Source of the DNA: Parvularculaceae bacterium | GTDB lineage: Bacteria > Pseudomonadota > Alphaproteobacteria > Caulobacterales > Parvularculaceae | Direction of reading: 5' to 3' | Assembly: GCA_004213235.1 (NCBI GenBank) | Contig: SHAI01000023.1 | Coordinates: 1 to 16,791 of the forward strand | Length of the DNA: 16,791 nucleotides | Shown: piece by piece, positions 1-7,142 of the stretch | Numbering within the stretch: the first letter of the stretch is position 1 | How the letters are laid out: the number at the start of each line of letters is the position of its first letter | Notes under the pieces: model-generated | Told to the model about the DNA's origin: nothing | Databases searched by the model: none | Seen by the model: only the letters and a program-made list of their open reading frames with translations | Translations under genes and position numbers: made by a program

Positions 1-548
1 CCAATCGGCCCACCGGGCGTACCGCTTTTTCCATAGGCAAGATCGGCAGGAATGAAGAAGCGAAAACGGTCCCCTTCACTCATCAGCTGCAGGCCTTCTA
101 CCCACCCGTCAATAACCTGGTCTGCGCGAAACCGCGCCGCCGCACCGCGCGCACGCGAGGAGTCAAACTCTACGCCGTCGATCAGTGTGCCGACATAATG
201 AACATCAACAGTCTCGGACGGTTTTGGGGTTGAGCCAGTGTCAGGGCCTTCCTCCAAAATCATGTATTGAAGCCCGGAAGCTGTGACTGTCACGCCCTCT
301 TTCGCGCTATTCGACGTCAAAAACGCCTCTGACGCTGCCTGGTTCGCTTTTGCGGTGTCATCCTGCCCTGCTGGCGCTGGTGCTGATGCATCATCGCCAG
401 CTCCCATGTTGGCCGTACTCGCTGCGCTGGCCGCATTATCTTCCACTACGCCTTCCTCCAGCTCGGCACCGTCTTCACCACTGCCACACGCGGCCAATAT
501 ACTCACCGCACTAATAGCGAGCATGGATTTTCTTACGCCTCGTCTCAT
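1..548 (-). CDS. FKBP-type peptidyl-prolyl cis-trans isomerase lipoprotein (C-terminus beyond window)
   Basis: Probably catalyses cis-trans isomerisation of Xaa-Pro bonds in exported proteins while anchored to a membrane by lipid. About 182 residues are visible, and the C-terminus lies beyond the left edge. The N-terminus has a basic stretch (MRRGVRK), a short hydrophobic segment and a lipobox LAAC with the lipidated Cys at residue 21. Then comes a low-complexity Ala/Asp/Glu/Ser linker to about residue 75. The FKBP fold follows, with recognisable VHYVGTL, VEFDSS, VIDGWVEGLQLM and FFIPADLAYG motifs. The window ends inside the GGPIG loop, before the last strand. The ATG at 548 is preceded by GGAG with about 7 nt of spacing. 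The gene is divergent from the membrane protein at 754. What is seen is the lipobox and FKBP motifs; periplasmic chaperone function (FkpA/Mip-like) is inferred from the family. It is partial only because the window ends. Confidence 0.93.
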   Translation of the reverse strand, partial: MRRGVRKSMLAISAVSILAACGSGEDGAELEEGVVEDNAASAASTANMGAGDDASAPAPAGQDDTAKANQAASEAFLTSNSAKEGVTVTASGLQYMILEEGPDTGSTPKPSETVDVHYVGTLIDGVEFDSSRARGAAARFRADQVIDGWVEGLQLMSEGDRFRFFIPADLAYGKSGTPGGPI

Positions 549-650
549 CCTTGCACTCCACGATTGGATTTTTTTTCATTACTCTCGCGCGACCCTAGCC
601 ATTGTTTGATCGAACGCAAGCGCCAGGATGCGTGACAATCACGCTAGATC

Positions 651-686
651 ACCCGTCATTTTAAATTACCCGTCACGTGAGATAAT
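651..686 (+). promoter_or_regulatory. Direct repeats, palindrome and -10-like element upstream of the membrane protein gene
   Basis: Two copies of ACCCGTCA lie at 651-658 and 668-675, 17 bp apart, separated by an A/T-only 9-mer. The second copy runs into the palindrome TCACGTGA (673-680), which is followed at once by GATAAT (681-686), a 5/6 match to a sigma70 -10. No convincing -35 is seen. The arrangement looks like regulator sites next to a promoter in the divergent gap (549-753), but no regulator can be named. Confidence 0.35.
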
Positions 687-753
687 AGATTTACCGCCGC
701 GTCTCATTTGCCAGAGGCAGACTTTTCGGCGGCAAGCTTTTGGGGAGTAAGTC

Positions 754-1407
754 ATGTTCATCGGTCATTACGGGCCAGCGGCTGCGGTTGCGGGAAAACA
801 AATTAAATTATGGCATGGATTTGTCGCCGTTCAGGTCCTCGATATTCTATGGGCCCCTTTCGTGCTGGCCGACATTGAACAGATCCGCATCGTTGAAAAT
901 TTCACCCAATCGAACCATTTCGATCTCTATCACATGCCGTATACGCACAGTCTGCCTGCAGCGTTGATTTGGAGCACTCTTGGCGGACTTGCGTTTATCG
1001 CGATGAAACCCTCAGCGGGCCGCAGGGGCGGGATAATCATCGGGCTTTTGATTTTTTCCCACTGGCTGCTGGATTTCATCATGCACAAGCCTGACCTCTT
1101 GCTCTGGTATGGCGGTCCGAAAGTGGGTCTTGGACTATGGGATAATCGCCCTGTCACAATGATAATGGAAATCGGCTTCCTATTAGCTGGTATGCTGATC
1201 TATTTGCGGGCGACCACCGCAAATGGCAAATGGGGACGCATTGCCCCAGCGATGCTTGTCCTGACGCTCGTCGGTGCGCAGATCACCGCAAATTTTGGCC
1301 CCCCGCCACCAAGCGTCAATGACGCAGCACAAACTGCACTGATCGCCTTTGGCGTGGCCGCGTTAATCGCATTCTGGTGTGATCAAACCCGCCAGTCACG
1401 CCAATGA
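754..1407 (+). CDS. Conserved polytopic membrane protein with His/Asp motifs (metal-dependent-hydrolase-like)
   Basis: A 217-residue integral membrane protein of unproven function. Hydrophobic segments lie near residues 22-39, 68-84, 92-110, 133-151, 163-178 and 193-208, so five or six membrane passes are likely. Polar residues cluster in conserved-looking blocks: FIGHYGPA at the N-terminus, D30 inside the first segment, HMPYTHS at 60-66, SHWLLDFIMHKPD at 102-114 and GGPKVGLGLWDN at 120-131. The His/Asp pattern next to membrane segments resembles families loosely called membrane-bound metal-dependent hydrolases (YdjM/DUF457-like), but assignment to that Pfam family is inference. The ATG at 754 has a good GGGAG ribosome site. 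The gene is divergent from the FKBP gene and convergent with the LD-carboxypeptidase gene, so it is probably monocistronic. No signal peptide is seen apart from the first membrane segment. Confidence 0.8.
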   Translation: MFIGHYGPAAAVAGKQIKLWHGFVAVQVLDILWAPFVLADIEQIRIVENFTQSNHFDLYHMPYTHSLPAALIWSTLGGLAFIAMKPSAGRRGGIIIGLLIFSHWLLDFIMHKPDLLLWYGGPKVGLGLWDNRPVTMIMEIGFLLAGMLIYLRATTANGKWGRIAPAMLVLTLVGAQITANFGPPPPSVNDAAQTALIAFGVAALIAFWCDQTRQSRQ

Positions 1408-1414
1408 AGCGCCA

Positions 1415-1458
1415 GTGATGCACCTGTGATGCACCTGTGACGCACTTGTAACGCACCA
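1415..1458. repeat. Four-copy 11-bp tandem repeat in a convergent intergenic gap
   Basis: Four adjacent units lie at 1415-1425, 1426-1436, 1437-1447 and 1448-1458. The first two are identical (GTGATGCACCT); the third (GTGACGCACTT) and fourth (GTAACGCACCA) carry substitutions. They fill most of the 63-bp gap between two convergent stop codons. No hairpin plus T-run terminator is seen in this gap. Confidence 0.85.
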
Positions 1459-1470
1459 ATGAGCGCGCCA

Positions 1471-2316
1471 TCAAGAAAAGGGCACGATCTTGTTATCGGC
1501 ATCATGCCCGATGTCGCAGCGCCCAAGATAGGGAACCCGTGCGCGTTCACACCAATATTGGACAATATCTTCCGGCGTCATACCGAAGTCAGGATCGTTC
1601 TCCCGGACCTCGCTTATGCGGCCCAACATAACACCGGCGCATGAGGCCACGGCCTGGTTGGTCATGATCGCGTATAATGATCGATCGAGCGCATAGGCAT
1701 ATTCATCAATATCTTCCAGCATCAAGATACGGCCCGATAGTTCTGGTGCAGATGATGTGCCGATAATATGGGCAAGTACCGTAATGTTGAACGCAACCCG
1801 CATGGCGGAAGGATCTGCGGTTTTCTCCAACCCGGCATCATCCTTGGACACAAGCCAGCGAAGCGCGCGGGTTATTGCAGCCTCACCATTTTCTCGGGTG
1901 ATATCGATTGGCATCGGCCCGTGCACCGCGCGTCCGATACCCCGGCGCTGCAACCCCGCCAACAGAACACCGAGGTCTGAATACCCAAGATATTCCTTGT
2001 CCCGCGCGCCCGGGCCAAGCCGGTCATAAAGATCATGTACCAACCGCGCCGCGCCATAGCCGCCACGGGCGAACCAAACAGCGTCTATGCCTGGGTCATT
2101 GGCAACCTCAAGAAAGGCGGCCGTGCGCACCGCGTCAGATCCCGCAAAATGACCCTCTGAGTGAAAACATTGGGGATGAAAAAATACCTCAAGGCTGCCG
2201 TCGTCGAAAATATCGTCGATATGGCGCGCAACGGCCGTCGCTGCGGCTTTCGGCAAGCACCGCGACGGCGCGACAACGCCAATGCGTTTTTTTCCCTGCT
2301 TATTCGCCACCGCCAT
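1471..2316 (-). CDS. ldcA: LD-carboxypeptidase, peptidase family S66
   Basis: Predicted cytoplasmic serine peptidase that removes the terminal D-Ala from murein tetrapeptides during cell-wall recycling (LdcA family; MccF relatives instead cleave microcin C-type conjugates). At 281 residues it is slightly shorter than many family members. The N-terminus has the IGVVAPS strand, and ARGGYGAAR lies at 83-91. The Ser-Glu-His triad can be placed at Ser113 in GYSD, Glu201 in MLEDIDE and His271 in IGHDADNK. The protein stops only ten residues after that His, at VPFS. The ATG at 2316 follows a very strong GGAAAGGAG ribosome site. It has no signal peptide, as expected for a recycling enzyme. The gene is divergent from an atypical Mur ligase across 113 bp, which fits a joint role in murein peptide reuse. 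Family membership is firm; LdcA rather than MccF-like specificity is inferred from context. Confidence 0.88.
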   Translation of the reverse strand: MAVANKQGKKRIGVVAPSRCLPKAAATAVARHIDDIFDDGSLEVFFHPQCFHSEGHFAGSDAVRTAAFLEVANDPGIDAVWFARGGYGAARLVHDLYDRLGPGARDKEYLGYSDLGVLLAGLQRRGIGRAVHGPMPIDITRENGEAAITRALRWLVSKDDAGLEKTADPSAMRVAFNITVLAHIIGTSSAPELSGRILMLEDIDEYAYALDRSLYAIMTNQAVASCAGVMLGRISEVRENDPDFGMTPEDIVQYWCERARVPYLGRCDIGHDADNKIVPFS

Positions 2317-2429
2317 AATCTCCTTTCCGCCAACTCACGGTCGTTTAACGCCCTTACATTCATGTTAGCCAGACATTGACGATTAACGCGAATAGTTAAT
2401 CTCTTCTGAGCGCGGCACAGGATAACGGC

Positions 2430-3842
2430 ATGAACAACAGCGAAAACAGGTCTTATTTTTTCTGCGGCATCGGCGGCAGTGGCATGTTGCCCCTTGCTTC
2501 CATACTCCTCGCCCGTGGTGAAACCGTGGCCGGGTCAGATCGATCCCGCGACCAGGGCCGCACGCCAGAGAAGTTTGCATCATTGAAAAAGGGCGGCGTT
2601 CGCCTGTTCCCGCAAGACGGTTCCGGCCTGACACGCGAACACCAAATCCTGGTCGCCTCAGCCGCGGTCGAAGACACGGTGCCGGACGTGGCTGCCGCGC
2701 GCCGTGTCGGGGCGAAGCGCGTCACCCGTGCAGAACTTCTGGCGGCGCTGTTCAATGACGCCCGCACCAGCATCGGTATTGCCGGGACATCGGGTAAATC
2801 CACAACCACAGCGATGATTGCATGGATCCTGACCGATGCGGGTTCAGACCCGACCGTAATGAATGGTGCCGTGATGAAGAATTTTGTCTCGCCAGAAACC
2901 CCCTTCGCGAGCGCCCGGGTCGGCAGCGGCGATGCATTTATCAGTGAAATCGACGAAAGCGACGGATCAATTGCGATGTTCAACCCGGACATCGCGATCG
3001 TCTCCAACATCGCGCATGACCATAAATCGATGGATGAGTTGCGCACCCTGTTCGGTGAATTCGCGTCGCGATCCCGATGCGTTATCCTGAACAATGACAA
3101 TAACGAGAGCGCGGCCCTGGCATCCGCCCTCAGCAATGAGGTTAAAACCTATTCCGTCGATGGTGCAGCACATCTGCGCGCACGAAATATTCGCCCCGAA
3201 CCATTCGGTGTATCATTCAATGCGGTCAGCGATGAAGGGGAAGAAACAGCCCCCATCCGGCTCAAAATGCCTGGAAAGCACAATGTTTCTAACGCGCTGG
3301 CGGCCCTTCTCGCGGCCACTGCCTGTGGCATCGACATTCATCGCGGCGCAGCGGCGCTCAATCGTTTTCATGGGGTGGCGCGACGGTTTGACCATATCGG
3401 AGAGGCCGGCGGCGTGACATTGATCGATGATTTTGGTCACAACCCCGATAAAATTACCGCGACCCTTCGTACACTGCATGATTTCCAGGGGCGATTACTG
3501 GTTATGTTCCAGCCCCATGGCTTTGGGCCGTTGCGGCTTATGAAAGACGCGTTCATCGCGTGCTTTGCCGAAAATCTTTTGCCCGAGGATCAACTTTGGA
3601 TTCCGCAACCGGCGTATTTTGGCGGAACGGTAGATCGCAGCGTGACGAATGAGGATATTGTCAAAGGCGTCTGCGCCGCAGGCCGCACCGCATTTGCCCT
3701 TGAGTCGCGAGATGAATGCGCACAGGCGATCCTGGCCACAGCGAGACAAGGCGACCGCATCATTGTGATGGGTGCGCGGGACGACACCCTGACGGGCTTT
3801 GCCGAAAGTTTACTCGAACAATTGCAGCAAGACCGCTCTTAA
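2430..3842 (+). CDS. Atypical MurC/Mpl-like Mur ligase
   Basis: ATP-dependent ligase of the Mur family, which joins an amino acid or peptide to a UDP-MurNAc-type acceptor. The 470 residues show the three-domain layout: a Rossmann-like N-domain with CGIGGSGM (12-19), a central ATPase domain with P-loop GTSGKSTTT (119-127), EIDESDGS (173-180), NIAHDH (193-198) and PGKHNVSNA (281-289), and a C-domain with DDFGHNPDKI (333-342) and FQPHGFGPLRL (360-370). Several positions differ from housekeeping MurC: GTSGKS instead of GTHGKT, GHNP instead of AHHP, and QPHGFGP where MurC has QPHRY. It is therefore probably a paralogue, not the essential L-alanine ligase, which normally sits in the dcw cluster. 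The neighbouring LD-carboxypeptidase suggests an Mpl-like role, reattaching recycled murein peptide, but the Mpl substrate-binding signature is not evident. The ATG at 2430 has AGGA about 9 nt upstream. The substrate is unresolved. Confidence 0.85.
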   Translation: MNNSENRSYFFCGIGGSGMLPLASILLARGETVAGSDRSRDQGRTPEKFASLKKGGVRLFPQDGSGLTREHQILVASAAVEDTVPDVAAARRVGAKRVTRAELLAALFNDARTSIGIAGTSGKSTTTAMIAWILTDAGSDPTVMNGAVMKNFVSPETPFASARVGSGDAFISEIDESDGSIAMFNPDIAIVSNIAHDHKSMDELRTLFGEFASRSRCVILNNDNNESAALASALSNEVKTYSVDGAAHLRARNIRPEPFGVSFNAVSDEGEETAPIRLKMPGKHNVSNALAALLAATACGIDIHRGAAALNRFHGVARRFDHIGEAGGVTLIDDFGHNPDKITATLRTLHDFQGRLLVMFQPHGFGPLRLMKDAFIACFAENLLPEDQLWIPQPAYFGGTVDRSVTNEDIVKGVCAAGRTAFALESRDECAQAILATARQGDRIIVMGARDDTLTGFAESLLEQLQQDRS

Positions 3843-4123
3843 TTCGCGTAAATGAACGCGCCGGTTTTCAGTTCCGCTGCGGAGATAATTTTTTGATCCG
3901 CGACTCGAACAGAATGCAATGGGCCATCAAGCTCGCGCATCCAGAAATCCAGAAACTTTGACAGCACCGGATATTGCGGCGCGAGATCATAATCCTGCCA
4001 CAGATAACTTTGCAGCAATTCTTGATGATCTGGCATGCGATAGAGAATTTCGGCCGTCGCCAGCCGATATCCATCTAACTGCGCAGAAAAAGCTGGATCG
4101 ATACGCGCCTCAATCATTGACAT
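3839..4123 (-). CDS. usg: Usg family protein
   Basis: A 94-residue protein matching the Usg family, named for the gene upstream of trpF in Caulobacter. Its biochemical function is not established. Diagnostic stretches are TAEILYRMPDH (23-33), LLQSYLWQDYDLAP (36-49) and FLDFWMRELDGPLHSVRVA (57-75), which together span most of the protein. It is soluble, with no signal peptide or membrane segment. The ATG at 4123 has AGGAG with 6 nt of spacing. The gene lies 241 bp beyond the trpS stop on the same strand and converges with the Mur ligase gene. Both stop codons lie within TTAA at 3839-3842, giving a 4-bp overlap and no room for a terminator between them. No trpF, trpB or trpA is present here, so the association with tryptophan biosynthesis genes seen in Caulobacter is not kept. 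Confidence 0.9.
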   Translation of the reverse strand: MSMIEARIDPAFSAQLDGYRLATAEILYRMPDHQELLQSYLWQDYDLAPQYPVLSKFLDFWMRELDGPLHSVRVADQKIISAAELKTGAFIYAN

Positions 4124-4270
4124 ACAACACTCCTACACAACTCACCGCAATGGCTGCGGCGTCAACATGTCTTCCGAACGCTGCCCCTGCTGAAGGCTAC
4201 GTTGAAAGCCACATCAAGCGTGTCCTAGATGCGTTAGCAAATCAACAAATTAACAAGTAAATACAGACAC

Positions 4271-4300
4271 TTAGCAGCTATTCACCGTGAGTGCTGCTAA
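4271..4300. repeat. Perfect 8-bp inverted repeat downstream of trpS
   Basis: TTAGCAGC at 4271-4278 pairs with GCTGCTAA at 4293-4300 across a 14-nt loop. It lies 65-94 bp beyond the trpS stop and 148 bp or more upstream of the usg start. On the minus strand it is followed by AT-rich sequence but no clean T-run, so terminator, attenuator and operator roles all remain open. A second weaker inverted repeat, GAGGCAG/CTGCCTC, lies at 4328-4334/4347-4353. Nothing else is supported in the 241-bp gap 4124-4364. Confidence 0.45.
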
Positions 4301-4364
4301 TAAATCCGTCCGTTAGAACAGCCCTGAGAGGCAGCCACTGGCGCACCTGCCTCCCGGCCAGGCG

Positions 4365-5381
4365 TCAAGCAACAAAACCAACCGCTTGCTTGACCTCATC
4401 AACGACCTTGTCCGCCACGACAGATGCTGTTTGCGCCCCCTCGCATAAGATGCCGCGGACATAATCAGGATCCGCCTCAAGCCGGCGCAATTCATCGCCA
4501 ATCGGCCCGATTTTTTCAGCGACCATTTCAGCCAGGGCCGGTTTGAAAACGCCAAAACCCTGCCCGCCAAACTCAGCCAGCACATCAGCATCAGACTTGC
4601 CAGAAAGCGCCCCATAGATGCCAACCAAATTGGCGGCCTCTGCACGCCCCTCAAGCCCCGCCACTTCAGATGGCAGCGCATCAGGGTCCGTCTTCGCTTT
4701 CTTGATCTTGCGCGCAATCGTATCGCGATCATCGCTGAGATAAACACATGCGTTCGCAGACGGGTCTGATTTCGACATTTTCGCGGTGCCATCACGAAGC
4801 GACATCACCCGCGCGCCCGGCCCTTTAATGAGAGGCTCAGGCAAAGGGAAAAATCCCGGCGCATCAAAGTCGTGATTAAATTTTCCAGCAATATCCCGCG
4901 ATAGCTCAAGATGTTGCTTTTGGTCCTCACCAACAGGAACATGGGTCGCCTTATAAACCAGAATATCCGCAGCCTGAAGAACCGGATAGGTATAAAGACC
5001 GACCGAAGCACGCTCCTTATCTTTACCGACTTTATCTTTGAACTGCGTCATACGGTCGAGCCAGCCAAGACGCGCAACGCAATTAAATATCCACGCAAGT
5101 TCGGCATGCGCGCGTACACCAGATTGATGGAAAATCGCTGCCTTTTTTGGGTCAACGCCCGCGGCGAGAAAACTCGCGGCAATATGGAACGTCTGCTCAC
5201 GAAGTTTCGCCGGGTCCTGCCATACGGTGATCGCGTGCATATCAACAACGCAATAGAAGCAGTCATGCCGATCTTGCAGCTCAACAAATTTCCGGATGGC
5301 CCCGAGATAATTGCCCAGATGCATCCCGCCTGAAGGCTGGATGCCGGAGAGCACCCGTTCTGGCCCCTTGTAATCGCTCAT
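4365..5381 (-). CDS. trpS: Tryptophanyl-tRNA synthetase
   Basis: Class I aminoacyl-tRNA synthetase that activates L-tryptophan with ATP and charges tRNA-Trp in the cytoplasm. At 338 residues it has normal bacterial TrpS length. The N-terminus carries SGIQPSGGMHLGNYLGA (12-28), in which HLGN is the HIGH-type signature. AKMSKSDPS (200-208) holds the KMSKS loop. Other family features are VPVGEDQKQHLELSRDIA (148-165) and SDDRDTIARKIKKAKTD beginning near residue 216. The ATG at 5381 lies only 9 bp after the murJ stop, so it is very probably translated from an mRNA shared with murJ. The ribosome site is weak (GAGCGAT). It is the last gene of the mutS-glnD-murJ-trpS run; usg follows after a 241-bp gap. 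Nothing in the sequence is truncated or unusual. Confidence 0.97.
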   Translation of the reverse strand: MSDYKGPERVLSGIQPSGGMHLGNYLGAIRKFVELQDRHDCFYCVVDMHAITVWQDPAKLREQTFHIAASFLAAGVDPKKAAIFHQSGVRAHAELAWIFNCVARLGWLDRMTQFKDKVGKDKERASVGLYTYPVLQAADILVYKATHVPVGEDQKQHLELSRDIAGKFNHDFDAPGFFPLPEPLIKGPGARVMSLRDGTAKMSKSDPSANACVYLSDDRDTIARKIKKAKTDPDALPSEVAGLEGRAEAANLVGIYGALSGKSDADVLAEFGGQGFGVFKPALAEMVAEKIGPIGDELRRLEADPDYVRGILCEGAQTASVVADKVVDEVKQAVGFVA

Positions 5382-5390
5382 GTATATCGC

Positions 5391-6989
5391 TCATTTTCCA
5401 GTAGATGACACCGATCGGTAATCGCGCAAACGCACGCCGCCAATCAGAATTAGCACCAGTGCGTAAACAAGGACGCCTGCAACAGCAAGTGCGATCAGGG
5501 CCAGCCATTCACGACCGAACAAATAGCCAGCTACAAATGGCAATCTGGCCGATGCCCACCATAACAATGCGCCGAGACCGGCACAGGCAAGCAGGATCCG
5601 GGGGAAACGCGACACCAGGCGACGGTCCGGCGTGAAATGCCGACGCCTTGCGGACATGACGATCAGCAAACCGGTTTGCAGCCATGCGGCAAGGCTTGTC
5701 GCGAGCGCCACACCAAGAAAACCCATCAGCGGAAACAGGCTAAGGGCGAGCACCGTATTTGCGCCAATTGCCCAAAGCGCAAAACGCATGGGCGTGCGGG
5801 TATCTTCCCGCGCAAAAAACGCTGGTAGAAAGACTTTCTGCCAAACAAATGCGGGCAAGCCCAAACCATAAAGCGCCAGCGCCGCCCCGGTCATCTGGGC
5901 GTCGCGTTCGGAAAACGCGGACCCGCGCCCGCCAAAAAGGCTCAAAGCATCGCCTGCGAGCCCCCGGAATAAAGCTTCGCAAATCGGCGTGGCAATCACC
6001 AGAAATGCCGCTGCTGCTGGCAAACAAAGCGCCGAGGACAACTCAACTGCACGGTTCAACGTCTCCCGCGCCGCAGTTTCATCAGATGCTTTAACGTGTC
6101 GCGACAGGGTCGGCAGCAACACCGTTCCCAACGCGATGCCAATGACGGCCAGCGGCAATTGGTACAGTTGATCCGCGTTCATTAACCAGGATACCGCCCC
6201 CGGCTGCTGGCTGGCAATATTGGTACCGACAATGATGTTGATCTGAACTGCCGCGGCAGAAATAAACCCAGGTGCCCCCAATAGAAGCAGCCGCTTCACC
6301 CCTGGTGTGAGCTTGGGCAGGCGCGGTACAAGCCGGTATCCCTGTCGGGAAGCGCCCCAGTACAAGAGCGCCATCTGCAAGACACCGCTCAGCGCCGTCG
6401 CCGCGGCAAGAGCGGTGCCTGTCACAGTCAGTTCATGGTCAGCATAAAGAAGGATGGCCGCAATCTGGCAAACATTCAACAATAATGGCGCAGCGGAAAA
6501 GGCAATAAAGCGGTCCAATGAGTTCAATATACCCGACAACAGACCAACGACAGACATGCACGCCAGATAAGGAAACATGATCCGCAGATAATATGCCGTC
6601 AGATCGAACTTCTCCGGATCCTGCGCAAAACCACCGGCAACAATCAACACAAATACCGGCGCGGCAATCCAAACCAGCGCCGTCAACACGAACAAAACGA
6701 GTAAGAGCGCAGACAATACCTCTTCGGCGAAGCGCTTCGCCGCGCCCGCTTCATCATTCAATAATCGTCCCTGGAATAAGGGCACAAACGCCGCCTGAAA
6801 CGCCCCCTCGGCAAATAGTCGACGAAACATGTTCGGCAATCTGAACGCCGCCCAAAACGCATCGGCGATAGGATTGCCGCCGGCACCGATAACGCCCGCA
6901 ATAAGGATTTGCCGCACAAAGCCAAATACGCGGCTGAGGACGGTTAATCCGCTTACGGTGGCTAGGGATCGAAGAATGCTCCGCTGCAT
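5391..6989 (-). CDS. murJ: Lipid II flippase MurJ (MviN)
   Basis: Inner-membrane transporter of the MOP superfamily that moves lipid II across the cytoplasmic membrane for peptidoglycan synthesis. The 532 residues are mostly hydrophobic segments, consistent with the 14-helix family topology. The N-terminal signature is clear: SRVFGFVRQ (19-27), ADAFWAAFRLPNMFRRLFAE (42-61) and FQAAFVPLF. Arg20, Arg26, Asp43 and Arg56/Arg57 align with functionally important E. coli positions Arg18, Arg24, Asp39 and Arg52/Arg53. The ATG at 6989 is chosen because the family normally begins a few residues before SLATVSG. The gene sits between glnD (153 bp upstream) and trpS (9 bp downstream). A single canonical copy of normal length in this conserved neighbourhood suggests it is the essential flippase. 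Confidence 0.97.
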   Translation of the reverse strand: MQRSILRSLATVSGLTVLSRVFGFVRQILIAGVIGAGGNPIADAFWAAFRLPNMFRRLFAEGAFQAAFVPLFQGRLLNDEAGAAKRFAEEVLSALLLVLFVLTALVWIAAPVFVLIVAGGFAQDPEKFDLTAYYLRIMFPYLACMSVVGLLSGILNSLDRFIAFSAAPLLLNVCQIAAILLYADHELTVTGTALAAATALSGVLQMALLYWGASRQGYRLVPRLPKLTPGVKRLLLLGAPGFISAAAVQINIIVGTNIASQQPGAVSWLMNADQLYQLPLAVIGIALGTVLLPTLSRHVKASDETAARETLNRAVELSSALCLPAAAAFLVIATPICEALFRGLAGDALSLFGGRGSAFSERDAQMTGAALALYGLGLPAFVWQKVFLPAFFAREDTRTPMRFALWAIGANTVLALSLFPLMGFLGVALATSLAAWLQTGLLIVMSARRRHFTPDRRLVSRFPRILLACAGLGALLWWASARLPFVAGYLFGREWLALIALAVAGVLVYALVLILIGGVRLRDYRSVSSTGK

Positions 6990-7142
6990 GGCCCTGTTTC
7001 TTGTGTCGTGCTTTTTGTATCTTCGTTAAACTTGTCATTCGCGCGCTGTAAACGGACGACATGGTTTTTCACCGGGCGCACCCATCACCGAAGAGCTAAC
7101 CCGTTTCGCCGCGTGCGGCAAAGCATGATCTCGGCGCGGCGT

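Noticed and set aside
1415..1458. CRISPR array
   Set aside because: The repeats are only 11 bp, directly adjacent with no spacers, and no cas genes are present.
1383..1565. Possible frameshifted C-terminal extension of the LD-carboxypeptidase in another minus-strand frame
   Set aside because: The tail beyond the stop is largely made of the 11-bp tandem repeat and does not resemble an S66 C-terminus. The full Ser-Glu-His triad already lies before the stop.
2453..3136. 227-residue antisense reading frame inside the Mur ligase gene
   Set aside because: Composition is typical of a codon-bias shadow (Ser/Arg/Ala-rich), and the sense strand encodes a clear Mur ligase.
3919..4260. Plus-strand reading frame overlapping usg, including a possible 36-residue small protein starting at 4150
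   Set aside because: The longer frame is antisense to the well-supported usg gene, and the small frame has no ribosome site or recognisable features.
4328..4353. GAGGCAG/CTGCCTC inverted repeat as a trpS terminator
   Set aside because: The stem is 7 bp with a 12-nt loop and no T-run on the minus strand, so it is too weak to call a terminator.
6754..7062. Minus-strand reading frame overlapping the 5' end of murJ
   Set aside because: It overlaps the most conserved MurJ region in another frame and has no recognisable domain.
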